Counted from the stretch's first letter, positions 1 to 10,370 are shown. The stretch is 64,000 nt of DNA from an uncultured Bacteroidales bacterium (GCA_946404495.1 CAMJDT010000005.1:1-64000); one strand, 5' to 3'. Translations and numbers: made by a program. The notes: generated by a model not told the origin, from the sequence alone.

Positions 1-35
1 TAAAATTATGCTCAATACATAAAGCAAATTAAGCT

Positions 36-1241
36 ATGAAAAATCTGATTGACAAGCATGTGCGTTACTACAAACAAACGCCGATGACGATCATTCGTCA
101 ATGTGGAACGGAGATTAACTGGGATGTGCCTCTGTTGGCGATACGCGGCCCCAAGGGCGTCGGTAAAAGTACGATTATGCGCCAGTATATCCGGCAGCAC
201 TACTCTGTGTCGGACAGGTCGGTGCTTTATTGCTCGTGTGATGGTGCGTATTTTGCGTCGCACACCTTGCTGGATTTGGCGGATCAGTTCTACAAGAACG
301 GCGGTAAACATTTGTTCTTGGACGAGATTCACAAATATCCCAATTGGAGCCGTGAGATCAAAGAGATGGCCGACTTGTATTCGGACATGCGAATCGTCAT
401 TAGCGGTAGTTCGTTGTTAAGCATGCAGCAAGGAGATGCTGATCTGAGCAGAAGGTGTATTAATCATGATATTCATGGGCTTAGTTTCAGGGAGTTCTTG
501 CGTTTTTATAAAAACATAGACCTGCCCAGATATACATTGGAGCAGATTCTTGAGAACCCCTGGCTATTAGCCGAAGAGGTGAATAATCAATGTCGGCCGC
601 TCCAGTATTTCTCGGAGTACTTACGGTATGGCTATTATCCGTATTTCCTGCAATTGAAAAACATCGTGGATTATTACTCGGCAATCGAGAATACAGTTAG
701 TTATATCATTGACGATGAACTGCCGCGTATCTGTAAAGTTGCAGTCGAAAACACACGGAAAATCAAGGCACTGGTGAATATATTAGCTAACTCGGTGCCG
801 TACGATATCGATATCAAACGTCTGTCCGTACAAAGCGGATTGCAACGTGCAACCATCTTGGAGTACCTCACTTATCTGGACAAAGCTAAGATTCTTCGGC
901 TTATCTATTCCGATTATGCGAACGCCAAGAAAATGCAGAAACCGGATAAGGTGCTCATGGATAACAGTAACATGTTGTATGCCTTAGCCGCGCAAGAACC
1001 CAATATCGGAACTGTTCGCGAGTGTTTTGCTGCCAATCAATTGGCTTTCGCTCATTTGGTAGAGTACGGCAAGAATCACGGTGACTTTAAGATTGACGGC
1101 AAGTACACTTTTGAGGTGGGTGGTGTATACAAAGACTATGAACAAATCGCAGACCTGCCCGATTCATACATCCTGGCTGACGATATGGAATTCCCTTATG
1201 GTCACAAACTTCCGTTGTGGATTATCGGCTTCTTGTATTGA
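36..1241 (+). CDS. AAA_14/DUF4143-like ATPase
   Basis: Walker A GPKGVGKST, Walker B LFLDEIH, ISGSS motif; ORF 401 aa. Confidence 0.85.
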   Translation: MKNLIDKHVRYYKQTPMTIIRQCGTEINWDVPLLAIRGPKGVGKSTIMRQYIRQHYSVSDRSVLYCSCDGAYFASHTLLDLADQFYKNGGKHLFLDEIHKYPNWSREIKEMADLYSDMRIVISGSSLLSMQQGDADLSRRCINHDIHGLSFREFLRFYKNIDLPRYTLEQILENPWLLAEEVNNQCRPLQYFSEYLRYGYYPYFLQLKNIVDYYSAIENTVSYIIDDELPRICKVAVENTRKIKALVNILANSVPYDIDIKRLSVQSGLQRATILEYLTYLDKAKILRLIYSDYANAKKMQKPDKVLMDNSNMLYALAAQEPNIGTVRECFAANQLAFAHLVEYGKNHGDFKIDGKYTFEVGGVYKDYEQIADLPDSYILADDMEFPYGHKLPLWIIGFLY

Positions 1242-1429
1242 CGATGGAGTATGCACCATAAGAACACGGGAATACCGGCATGCCTACAAGGGATAGAATA
1301 TGCGCCGCTGAGATTCGTCTCAGGGGCGCTTTCATTATGTGGGGCGGTGGGAACGGGCGGAACTGTATCTCGCAAGAGACGACACGTGGTAAATAAAAAA
1401 ATCCTAAAATATTTGCAAATAAGGACGAA

Positions 1430-1855
1430 CTACGTCACCTCGCCACCCTCGGCATCACTTCCATCACCTGATGTCTGCTCTTGCTTCAGGACGGCTTTGA
1501 CATAGCCCTGAAACTGCTTGTAGTGATTCGGCTCCGATAACTGGGCTTTCCATCGGTGATAGAGCTCCATGTAGCGAGGATGATTCTTGTCGCGAAGAAT
1601 CGGCATAGCGTCTTGACATGCTTTTTGCCAATCGCCATGATTCCGTTTCTCGTTCTCCGATAGCGGATGTTCCTTCAGATCACGCTTGCGCAGAACATAC
1701 ATCTCCTTCGGACCCAAATCAACCACTTCTCCGGTCAACGGATCCTTAATCTTCTTGCGACGAGTGATCGACAGTTCATTTACTCCCGGATTTTTCCGTT
1801 TACTTATTGCACCGGTTATTTCCTCCAAACCGGTTCTTTCTTTAAAATGTGCCAT
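1430..1855 (-). CDS. Hypothetical protein (start taken as MAHFKERTG)
   Basis: ORF; the N-terminal extension of the 173-aa ORF is read from a nonamer repeat, so the internal ATG at 1855 is preferred. Confidence 0.55.
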   Translation of the reverse strand: MAHFKERTGLEEITGAISKRKNPGVNELSITRRKKIKDPLTGEVVDLGPKEMYVLRKRDLKEHPLSENEKRNHGDWQKACQDAMPILRDKNHPRYMELYHRWKAQLSEPNHYKQFQGYVKAVLKQEQTSGDGSDAEGGEVT

Positions 1856-1879
1856 AATTATTTGTATTAAAATTTTGCA

Positions 1880-1952
1880 TTGCACTTTTTGCACTTTTTG
1901 CACTTTCTGCATTTTTAGGGCTTCAAAGTGCAAAAAGTGCAAAAAGTGCAAA
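1880..1952. repeat. Inverted pair of three nonamers (TTGCACTTT x3 / AAAGTGCAA x3)
   Basis: 27-nt arms 1880-1906 and 1925-1951 are complementary, 18-nt spacer. Confidence 0.9.
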
Positions 1953-2049
1953 GCGATTTTTTATAGTTTTTAGTCATTTAAACCTCACAAAGGTTATAGA
2001 TTCTTTATACATTCTTTAACCATTCATTAATGATTCCCGATAGTGTTAC

Positions 2050-2487
2050 CTATGCAACAGCATACTGTTTCCTATATATTCCATGCTTGATCTTGATGAC
2101 GATGCCGTGTTCCTGCCATTCATCATTCCATCGAAAAGCGGTTCTTTCCTTCAATCCCTGTGCCTTCGCTTCATCCAATAGCATCTTACTCTCAAACTCT
2201 TCAGGCAGCAGACTCAGCAGTATCTGTTTCTGATCCAGCGGCTTCACCTTAGGTTGCTCTACCTTCACCGTCCCTTTCACCAACTGATATGCCTGCGCCA
2301 TATGCAATATGAGCTTATTCCCCACCATCTCTGCCGTCTGATAGTCCTCATCCGAGCATGAGAGAGCTTCGTTCGTTTTGCCGAATAATATTCGGCTTTT
2401 TTCTTCCATTTCAGGCGAATGGCATTCGCCGCTCGTCATCCTCAGCGCCGTGAGAATCATCGCGATCCTTTCAATATGCACCGCCAT
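2050..2487 (-). pseudogene. C-terminal remnant of a DUF3987-like primase/helicase-associated protein
   Basis: HIERIAMILTALR...SDEDYQTAEMVGNKLILHMAQAYQL resembles DUF3987 C-terminus; no N-terminal part upstream. Confidence 0.55.
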
Positions 2488-2596
2488 CCTTAGTACTACG
2501 GAGTGGAAGTCTCCCTCTTTATATAGCCGGAATATGCGAGCTGTGATAGGTATTAGCGGTCATTGGCTGCCAGTGGCCGGCATTGGCTGAAATAGT

Positions 2597-2626
2597 CCAA
2601 CGACCAACGACTAACGACCAACGACC
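2597..2626. repeat. Heptamer array (C/T)AACGAC x4
   Basis: Direct 7-bp periodicity. Confidence 0.9.
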
Positions 2627-2627
2627 G

Positions 2628-2664
2628 AAAAATCGCAGGTTTTTGCATAAAATCTGCGATTTTT
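2628..2664. promoter_or_regulatory. Inverted repeat AAAAATCGCAG...CTGCGATTTTT upstream of ffh promoter
   Basis: 11-bp perfect arms, 15-nt loop. Confidence 0.7.
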
Positions 2665-2697
2665 CTTGCATATATCAAAAAAAAGTCGTACCTTTGC
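2665..2697 (+). promoter_or_regulatory. Bacteroidota-type promoter for ffh
   Basis: CTTGCATATATC...N20 spacing...TACCTTTG. Confidence 0.75.
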
Positions 2698-2762
2698 AGG
2701 CTCATTGCGTGCTGCGCGTATGTGGGCAGGTATGTAGGCGGGTGCGCACAAGCGTATATATA

Positions 2763-2810
2763 AGCGTAAATGCAGGCGTACACACGAGCGTAAATGCAGG
2801 CGTACGCACG
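2763..2810 (+). repeat. 24-bp tandem duplication in ffh 5' leader
   Basis: agcgtaaatgcaggcgtacacacg / agcgtaaatgcaggcgtacgcacg. Confidence 0.9.
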
Positions 2811-2848
2811 AGTATTTTTGGATACGAAAATTAGATAAAGAAAGATAT

Positions 2849-4147
2849 ATGTTTGATAATTTATCGGAAAGATTAGAGCGGAGTTTTAAGATCCTGAAGG
2901 GTGAGGGCCGCATCACCGAGATTAACGTAGCCGAAACGGTGAAGGATATCCGTAAGGCATTGTTGGAAGCCGATGTCAACTACAAGACGGCGAAGCAGTT
3001 TACCGACCGCGTGAAGGAGAAAGCGCTGGGTCAGAACGTGATAACGAGTCTGCGTCCGGGTCAGCTGATGGTCAAGATCACGCACGATGAGTTGGCCGAT
3101 CTGATGGGCGGCGACACGGTAGAAATGAACCTGAAAGGCAGTCCGGCAATCATACTGATGGCAGGTCTGCAGGGTTCGGGTAAGACGACCCACGCGGCGA
3201 AACTGGCGCAGTACTTGCAGACCAAGAAGGGCAAGAAAGTGATGCTGGCCGCCTGCGACGTATACCGTCCCGCAGCCATCGAGCAGTTGCGCGTATTGGG
3301 CGAACAGGTGGGTGCCAAAGTATACACGGAGGAGACGGAGAGTAACCCTGTGGAGAAAGCCAAGAAGGCGGTAAAGGAAGCGCGTACGTACGGCTACGAC
3401 GTGCTGATCGTGGATACCGCCGGTCGTCTGGCCATTGACGAAGCGATGATGCAGGAGATCGCGGCCATCAAGGCGGCGATTGAGCCGAGCGAGACGCTGT
3501 TCGTAGTAGATGCCATGACCGGTCAGGATGCCGTCAATACGGCCAAGGAGTTCAACGACCGTCTCGACTTCGACGGTGTGATCCTGACCAAGTTGGACGG
3601 TGACGCCCGCGGCGGTGCTGCGCTGAGTATCAGGAGCGTCGTGGAGAAGCCGATCAAGTTCATCGGTACGGGTGAGAAGATGGACGCCCTGGATGTGTTC
3701 CACCCCAGCCGTATGGCCGACCGAATATTAGGAATGGGAGACGTAGTCAGCCTCGTAGAGCGTGCGCAAGAGCAGTACGACGAAGAGGAAGCGCGCCGTA
3801 TCTCGAAGAAGATCGCCAAGAACCAGTTTGACTTCAACGACTTCCTCGCGCAGCTGAAGCAGGTCAAGAAGATGGGTTCGATGAAGGACCTGATCGGCAT
3901 GATCCCGGGTGCAGACAAGGCGCTGAAGGGCGTGGAGATCAACGACGATGCGTTCAAACCCGTGGAGGCTATCATCGGCTCGATGACGCCGTACGAGCGG
4001 ACGCACCCCGAGTGCCTGAACGGTAGCCGCAAGAACCGTATCGCCAAGGGATCGGGTACGACGATCGTGGAGGTGAACCGATTCCTCAAGCAGTTCGAGC
4101 AGATGAGTAAGATGATGCGTAAGATCCAACAAATAAAGCGTCGTTAA
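2849..4147 (+). CDS. ffh: Signal recognition particle protein Ffh (SRP54)
   Basis: GLQGSGKTT, DTAGR, TKLDGDARGG; M-domain at C-terminus. Confidence 0.97.
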   Translation: MFDNLSERLERSFKILKGEGRITEINVAETVKDIRKALLEADVNYKTAKQFTDRVKEKALGQNVITSLRPGQLMVKITHDELADLMGGDTVEMNLKGSPAIILMAGLQGSGKTTHAAKLAQYLQTKKGKKVMLAACDVYRPAAIEQLRVLGEQVGAKVYTEETESNPVEKAKKAVKEARTYGYDVLIVDTAGRLAIDEAMMQEIAAIKAAIEPSETLFVVDAMTGQDAVNTAKEFNDRLDFDGVILTKLDGDARGGAALSIRSVVEKPIKFIGTGEKMDALDVFHPSRMADRILGMGDVVSLVERAQEQYDEEEARRISKKIAKNQFDFNDFLAQLKQVKKMGSMKDLIGMIPGADKALKGVEINDDAFKPVEAIIGSMTPYERTHPECLNGSRKNRIAKGSGTTIVEVNRFLKQFEQMSKMMRKIQQIKRR

Positions 4148-4794
4148 TGCGGTTTAAGAAGCGATATGTGATAGTGCCGCTGGTGGTGGCAGGCATCGTC
4201 GGACTGGCATCCATGGTCGGCGGTTTTGTCCATGAGCAAGTGGAGGAAGCCGAGGAAATAGCGGAGTTGGAGGAATTAGCCCGCGATGAGATGGTGCCCT
4301 ACGAACGGCTGTTTCGCGAGTTGGCTCCCTCGCTCGGTTGGGAGTGGGAGACGCTGGCGGCAGTAGCCTGGGAGGAGAGCCATTTCCGACACGATGCACG
4401 CTCAAGTATGGGTGCCAAAGGCATAATGCAGCTGATGGATCATACGGCACAGCGCTTCGGACTGAACGACTCGACGGTGTGGATTGCCGAGGAAAATATC
4501 CGCGCGGGAGTACGCTATATCCAGTTCCTGCAGGATAGTTGGGCGTTCATATCCAATAAGGATGAACAGACCAAGTTTGTATTGGCTTCGTACAACGCAG
4601 GCCCGGGAGGGGTGTTTGCCGCCAGAAGAGTGGTGCGCGACTCCGGAGGCAACTCGTATGTGTGGAGCGAAGTAGAACCCTATGTGGAGCCGGCGAGCGT
4701 GTGTCAATATGTGCACAAGGTGCTCAGGACGGCTCGTAAGTATAAGGATGAGAGTATTAGACGGGAAAGCGACAGCAGCCGCGATCAGGAGTGA
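4147..4794 (+). CDS. Lytic transglycosylase, SLT/MltF-like
   Basis: WEESHF...GAKGIMQLM...ASYNAGPG motifs; TAATG overlap with ffh. Confidence 0.88.
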   Translation: MRFKKRYVIVPLVVAGIVGLASMVGGFVHEQVEEAEEIAELEELARDEMVPYERLFRELAPSLGWEWETLAAVAWEESHFRHDARSSMGAKGIMQLMDHTAQRFGLNDSTVWIAEENIRAGVRYIQFLQDSWAFISNKDEQTKFVLASYNAGPGGVFAARRVVRDSGGNSYVWSEVEPYVEPASVCQYVHKVLRTARKYKDESIRRESDSSRDQE

Positions 4795-5626
4795 GTTGCG
4801 CGCACAGTGCGAAGCGATGCAGGCACGCGGAGAGCGGGTGCCGAAGATGGCGGTGGTGTTGGTAGGCGACGACGAAGCGAGCGCCCTCTACGTACAGCAT
4901 AAGCTGGACGCCTGCCTAAGCGTCGGTATCGAGGCGGAGTGTATCCACCTCTCGGGCGAGACCTCCGAGTCGGCGCTGATCGATATCGTGGAGCGCCTGA
5001 ATGCGGATACGAGCATCGACGGCTACCTGGTACAACTGCCGCTGCCGAAGCATATATCGGAGGGTCGCGTGCTGGAGAGGATCAGTTGGCGGAAAGATGT
5101 GGACGGCCTGACGGCGGAGAATATCGGCCGAAGTGTATTGGGCAAGACCGCTATCGAGAGCGCGACACCGCGCGGCATACGCGAACTGATGGCCCGCTAC
5201 GGTATCACGACCGAAGGCAAACATATCGTCGTGGTAGAACGCGATACGGAGGACGGCGAGGCGAGTCTATTGCTGCCCAACGTAGTGGATAAACCGCTGG
5301 CGAGCCTGATGCTGCTGAACTCGCTGGAGAGGAATGCTACGGTCAGCCTCTGTCACGCCGGCAGTCCGAACCTCAAGGAGATGTGCCGAACGGCCGATAT
5401 ACTCATCGTCGCAGCCAGCCGCCCGGGACTGATCAAGGGCGACATGGTAAAAGAGGGCGCCGTCATCATCGATGTAGGCATGACGCGCATCAACGGACAG
5501 ATGCACGGCGACGTGGATAGAGAGAGCGTAGCGGAAAAATGCGGCTATCTCTCGCCCGTACCGGGTGGAGTAGGGCCGATGACGGTGGCAGCGCTGCTGA
5601 TGAACATCGTCGAAGCGACAAAATAA
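4748..5626 (+). CDS. folD: FolD methylenetetrahydrofolate dehydrogenase/cyclohydrolase (divergent NADP loop)
   Basis: YVQHKLDAC, DGYLVQLPLPKH, KDVDGLTAENIGR, PVPGGVGPMTVA. Confidence 0.92.
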   Translation: MRVLDGKATAAAIRSELRAQCEAMQARGERVPKMAVVLVGDDEASALYVQHKLDACLSVGIEAECIHLSGETSESALIDIVERLNADTSIDGYLVQLPLPKHISEGRVLERISWRKDVDGLTAENIGRSVLGKTAIESATPRGIRELMARYGITTEGKHIVVVERDTEDGEASLLLPNVVDKPLASLMLLNSLERNATVSLCHAGSPNLKEMCRTADILIVAASRPGLIKGDMVKEGAVIIDVGMTRINGQMHGDVDRESVAEKCGYLSPVPGGVGPMTVAALLMNIVEATK

Positions 5627-5665
5627 TTGATAATTGATAATTGATAATTGATATTTGATATATGA
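5624..5665 (+). repeat. Heptamer array TAATTGA x4 plus TATTTGA, TATATGA
   Basis: First unit contains folD TAA stop, last contains ATG of next ORF (5662). Confidence 0.95.
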
Positions 5666-6315
5666 AAACAATGGTATTGATTCTGCTGAGTTCGGTGTGG
5701 AGTTCGTATTCGAACAAGACCTTCCACACGCTCAGTGAATGTGAGTTTAATGTGCCGGAAGAAAGGGTGATGGAGGTAGTGGATAAGTTCGTGTATGAGT
5801 TTCAGGCCGATGTGCAGGAACTCTTCACCTGGGCCTATATCGGCACGGGCAACGAGGGCAACTCGGAGCGCGATGCCCTAGCTATCAACTACAAGGAGAG
5901 TCACTACGACCCCGTGACCCGCGAGTCGTACAATATCCTGGACGTGATCGTCAACGGCAAGCCGATGTTTAAGGACCGACGAATAGGCGGTCACTACAAC
6001 GACACCGTCATCAACGGAACCTACCACTCGCGCCTGGATATCGACTACTCGGGCTCGATGCTGGATAAGGCCAACGCGCAGTTCCATATCACGCCGCTGG
6101 ACAGCGCCCGCGTACGCGTGCAACTGGAGATCAATATGCGATTCGGGTGGTTCTTCAATATATTTGTCACCAACCGCGTCTGGACCAACAATGTAGAATG
6201 GCGCGTAGGCGTCGTGCTGGATAATATCAAGGAGTACGCCGAGACGGGAACGGTGACGAAGAAGAACCAGTCGCAAGCCATTAAGAAAGTGAGGAGCAAG
6301 AGAAAGCTTGAATAA
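5662..6315 (+). CDS. Hypothetical protein
   Basis: 217-aa ORF, ATG in repeat tail. Confidence 0.7.
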   Translation: MKTMVLILLSSVWSSYSNKTFHTLSECEFNVPEERVMEVVDKFVYEFQADVQELFTWAYIGTGNEGNSERDALAINYKESHYDPVTRESYNILDVIVNGKPMFKDRRIGGHYNDTVINGTYHSRLDIDYSGSMLDKANAQFHITPLDSARVRVQLEINMRFGWFFNIFVTNRVWTNNVEWRVGVVLDNIKEYAETGTVTKKNQSQAIKKVRSKRKLE

Positions 6316-6368
6316 ATTGATAATTGATAATTGATAATTGATATTGACAATTGATAATTGATATTATG
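6313..6368 (+). repeat. Heptamer array TTGATAA family
   Basis: 7-bp periodicity spanning stop of 5662 ORF and start of M16 peptidase. Confidence 0.95.
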
Positions 6369-9266
6369 AAGAAGCAATTCGTATTGCTACTGGCGGCGAT
6401 GATGGCCGTGGTAGCGCAGGGAATTAACTACCAGAGTGTAAAGGGTGATCCGACGGAGACGAGGATCTATACCCTGGACAACGGTCTGACCGTCTATCTG
6501 TCGCGCAACGACGTGAAACCGGAGATTCAGACCTACATAGCCGTACGTGCCGGCGGACAGAACGACCCCTTGGAGTCGACCGGTCTGGCACACTATCAGG
6601 AGCATATCATGTTCAAGGGTACCACCCACTACGGCACCACGGACTATGAGAAGGAGAAAGAGTTCCTGGATCAGATAGACGAGCTCTACGAGCAGTACGG
6701 CAAGACCACTGACCCCGCCGAGCGCAAGGCCATCTACAAGATGATCGACAGCGTATCGTATCTGAGTTCGCAGGTCGCTATCGCCAATGAGTTTGACAAA
6801 CTGATGCAGCTCATCGGTGCTACCGGCGTGAATGCCTACACCTCCACGGATCGCACCTGCTACCACGAGGTGATCCCTGCCGGAGAGTTGGAGCGCTGGG
6901 CGATGATCGAGAGCGACCGGTTCCAGAACCTCGTCGTACGCGGCTTCCACACCGAGCTGGAGACCGTATATGAGGAGTTCAATATGTACTCCACGATGGA
7001 TCAGGATAAGGTGCTGATGGCTATCAACCAGGCTCTCTATCCCGATATACCGTATCGTCAACACGATGTCATCGGTACGCAAGAGCACCTGAAGAATCCC
7101 AGCCTGAAGAATATCAAACGTTTCTACCAAGAGTACTACCGTCCCAACAATGTGGCTATCATCCTCGCGGGCGACTTTGAGTACGACCACGCAATGGAGA
7201 TCATTCAGCGCTACTTCGGCGACTGGAAACCTAACAAGGATATCAAGCCCTTTGAGGCTCCCGACCATAAGCCGCTCAAGGCCCACAAGGACACGATCGT
7301 GTACGGCAACGAGGCACCCGAAGTATGGCTGACTTGGACGATGCCCAATGTGAAGAGCGAGGATATACCGGCGCTGAGAATGATGGACGCCGTATTGAGC
7401 AACGGTAAGTGCGGTCTCATTGATGTGGATATCACCCAGAAACAGCGTCTCTTGGGTTCGTTTGCCGCGCTGGACGAGGGCAATGACTTCTCGGAGTTCT
7501 ATATGGTAGGTCAGGCTAAGACCAAACAGAAGAAGGAAGAGGTGAAGCAGATTCTGCTGGACGAGATCGAGAAACTCAAACGCGGTGAGTTTGACGAGGA
7601 GCTGCTGAAAGCCATCGTCAACAACAAACGCCGCTACGAGATGTCGAGCCTGGATAACAACAGCAGCCGCGTCTATACCTGCCTCAGCAGCTTCATCTAC
7701 GGTATCCCCTACGAGCAGGTGCTCTTTAGTACCGACCTTCTGGAGAAAGTGACCAAAGATGATGTGGTAAAGATGGCCAATAAGTACTTCGGCGACAACT
7801 ACGTGTGCGTCTATAAGGAGCAAGGCGAAGGCGCGCTGCCTCCCGCGATCGAGAAACCGACCATCACGCCGATCGAGATGAATCGGGATAAGACCTCGGA
7901 CTTTGTGCAGAAACTGAGCGAGATGCACGCCGAGCCGATCGAGCCGCGATTCCTGGATATGGAGAACGATGTGCTGGTCAAGGAGATGGAAGGCGGACAG
8001 GAGTTTGTGTATAAGATGAACACCCAGAACCGTTTGTTTGAGTTGACCTTCACCTTCGACAAGGGTTCGGCACAGATGCCCGAACTCGGACTGCTCTCCG
8101 ACTATATCGACTATCTCGGAACGGGCAACATGACGGCCGATGAGCGTCAGCGTCAGCTCTATATGCTGGCCTCGGAGATGTGGGTGTCGGTAGGCGAGAA
8201 CGAGACGACCGTAGGTATATACGGTCTGGAGGAGAATATGCAGCCTTCGCTGGAACTGCTGGAAGACTGGCTCCTGACCTCCACAGCCGATGAGAACGCC
8301 TTCCGCGAGGTGGTCAACGACCGCATCAAAGCGCATAACGACCTCAAGAGCGACCAGCGCTCCTGCTTCTCGGCGCTGATGCAGAGCGGTATGTACGGTC
8401 TGGATGCCCGCAAGCAACAGATCCTGACGCCCAAACAGATGAAGAAACTGTCGGGTCAGCAATTGCTCGCTACCTTCCGCGCACAACTGCCCGGTATCAA
8501 GCACGTGATCTATTACGGTGCCACCGCCGGCGACAAGGCGATGGATATGATCGTCAAGGACAGCCGTCTGCTGCAACTCGCCAACCGCGACCAGATGACC
8601 GAACCCAAACATATTCTGCCCCTTGAGATCAAGCAATCCGACGTGTGGGTAGCTCCCTATAAGGCCAATAACATCTACCTGGTGACCTATGCAAACTGGG
8701 GCGAAGTGTACACGCCGAAAGATGAAGCCGTCATCCGCCTGTTCAACGAATACTTCGACGGTTCGATGGGCGGCATCGTATTCCAGGAGATGCGCGAGAG
8801 CCGCGCGCTGTGCTATGCCTCGGGCGCGAACTTCTGCACGCCCGACTATCAGAACGAACAGAACTACTTCTACACCTTCATCCTCTCGCAGAACGATAAG
8901 CTGCAGGAGTGCGTAGAGACCTTCCGTCAGATCTGCAACGATATGCCTAAGTCGGAAGCCGCCTTTGAGCAGGCTAAGACCTCGCTACTGAAGAAAATGG
9001 AGAAGAAACGCTACGTGGGCTACGGTGCCATCAGCGCCTACCTCTACTTCCGCGACCTGGGCTGGGACCACGACTGGAACGAGGATGTCTATAAGGCCGT
9101 TCAGGAGATGACGCTGGAGGATGTGCTCAACTTTCAACGCGAGCGTATCGCTAACCGTACCTACCGCTACATGGTATTAGGCGACCCCAAGAAGATCGAC
9201 ATGAACTACCTGAAGACCAAAGGTCAGTTGAAGCAACTGAAGATTAACGATATATTTGTCTATTAA
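6366..9266 (+). CDS. M16 family metallopeptidase
   Basis: HYQEH zinc motif; signal peptide MKKQFVLLLAAMMAVVAQG. Confidence 0.93.
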   Translation: MKKQFVLLLAAMMAVVAQGINYQSVKGDPTETRIYTLDNGLTVYLSRNDVKPEIQTYIAVRAGGQNDPLESTGLAHYQEHIMFKGTTHYGTTDYEKEKEFLDQIDELYEQYGKTTDPAERKAIYKMIDSVSYLSSQVAIANEFDKLMQLIGATGVNAYTSTDRTCYHEVIPAGELERWAMIESDRFQNLVVRGFHTELETVYEEFNMYSTMDQDKVLMAINQALYPDIPYRQHDVIGTQEHLKNPSLKNIKRFYQEYYRPNNVAIILAGDFEYDHAMEIIQRYFGDWKPNKDIKPFEAPDHKPLKAHKDTIVYGNEAPEVWLTWTMPNVKSEDIPALRMMDAVLSNGKCGLIDVDITQKQRLLGSFAALDEGNDFSEFYMVGQAKTKQKKEEVKQILLDEIEKLKRGEFDEELLKAIVNNKRRYEMSSLDNNSSRVYTCLSSFIYGIPYEQVLFSTDLLEKVTKDDVVKMANKYFGDNYVCVYKEQGEGALPPAIEKPTITPIEMNRDKTSDFVQKLSEMHAEPIEPRFLDMENDVLVKEMEGGQEFVYKMNTQNRLFELTFTFDKGSAQMPELGLLSDYIDYLGTGNMTADERQRQLYMLASEMWVSVGENETTVGIYGLEENMQPSLELLEDWLLTSTADENAFREVVNDRIKAHNDLKSDQRSCFSALMQSGMYGLDARKQQILTPKQMKKLSGQQLLATFRAQLPGIKHVIYYGATAGDKAMDMIVKDSRLLQLANRDQMTEPKHILPLEIKQSDVWVAPYKANNIYLVTYANWGEVYTPKDEAVIRLFNEYFDGSMGGIVFQEMRESRALCYASGANFCTPDYQNEQNYFYTFILSQNDKLQECVETFRQICNDMPKSEAAFEQAKTSLLKKMEKKRYVGYGAISAYLYFRDLGWDHDWNEDVYKAVQEMTLEDVLNFQRERIANRTYRYMVLGDPKKIDMNYLKTKGQLKQLKINDIFVY

Positions 9267-10366
9267 TGGATATACTGGAACGCATAGACGGTCTGGAGGC
9301 TAAGTTTCATGAGGTGAGTCTCCTACTAACCGACCCCGCCGTAATTGCCGATCAGGCTCGCTATGTGCGACTGAACCGCGAGTACCACGACCTGGAACGC
9401 GTGTTGGAAGCAGCAGGTCGCTATCGCAAGGCTGTGCATGCCTTGGAGGACGCGCGGCAGGTGTTCTTCAACGAGACGGATGCCGAACTGAAGGAGATGG
9501 CGCGTGCGGAGATCGATGAGCTGGAACCCCAACTGCCCAAACTGGAGGAAGAGGTCAAACTCATGCTCCTGCCGCAAGATCCCGAGGACGGTAAGAACGT
9601 CGTTATGGAGATTCGCGGCGGAACGGGCGGCGACGAGGCAGCATTGTTTGCCGGCGATCTCTTCCGCATGTACACCAAGTACTTCGAGCTCAAGGGTTTC
9701 AAGTACTCGGTGTCCTCCTTCTCGGAAGGTGCCGTGGGCGGCTATAAGGAGATCATCTTCAATGTAACCGGCCAGAACGTATACGGCACGCTCAAGTATG
9801 AGAGCGGAGTGCACCGCGTGCAGCGCGTACCCGTGACGGAGACGCAAGGCCGCGTGCATACCTCGGCGGCCACGGTAGCCGTACTGCCCGAAGCCGATGA
9901 GTTTGAGGTGCATATCAACGAGGGCGAGATCCGCTGGGACTACTTCCGCAGCGGAGGTGCCGGCGGACAGAACGTCAATAAGGTGGAGTCGGGTGTCAGG
10001 CTGCGCTATAACTGGAAGAACCCCAATACCGGCGAGGTACAGGAGATACTGATCGAGTGCACCGAGACGCGCGACCAACCTAAAAATAAGGAACGCGCGC
10101 TCGCGCGCCTGCGCACGCAGATATATGATAAGGAGCATCAGAAATATATCGATGACATAGCCGCCCGCCGTAAGACGATGGTCTCGACCGGCGACCGTTC
10201 GGCGAAGATACGTACCTACAACTATCCGCAGGGACGCATCACCGATCACCGTATCGGCTATACCATCTATAACCTCGCGGCGTTCATGGACGGCGATATC
10301 CAAGGCGTCATCGATGCCCTGACCGTTGCCGAGAACGCAGAGCGACTGAAAGAGAGTGAACTCTAA
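9266..10366 (+). CDS. prfA: Peptide chain release factor 1
   Basis: GGAGGQNVNK; RVPVTETQGRVHTSAATVAVLPE (PxT type). Confidence 0.95.
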   Translation: MDILERIDGLEAKFHEVSLLLTDPAVIADQARYVRLNREYHDLERVLEAAGRYRKAVHALEDARQVFFNETDAELKEMARAEIDELEPQLPKLEEEVKLMLLPQDPEDGKNVVMEIRGGTGGDEAALFAGDLFRMYTKYFELKGFKYSVSSFSEGAVGGYKEIIFNVTGQNVYGTLKYESGVHRVQRVPVTETQGRVHTSAATVAVLPEADEFEVHINEGEIRWDYFRSGGAGGQNVNKVESGVRLRYNWKNPNTGEVQEILIECTETRDQPKNKERALARLRTQIYDKEHQKYIDDIAARRKTMVSTGDRSAKIRTYNYPQGRITDHRIGYTIYNLAAFMDGDIQGVIDALTVAENAERLKESEL

Positions 10367-10370
10367 GGGA

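Noticed and set aside
2873-3703. 276-aa minus-strand ORF
   Set aside because: Antisense to ffh.
6387-8636. 749-aa minus-strand ORF
   Set aside because: Antisense shadow of the M16 peptidase; Leu/Val/His-rich composition typical of reverse-complement reading, no motifs.
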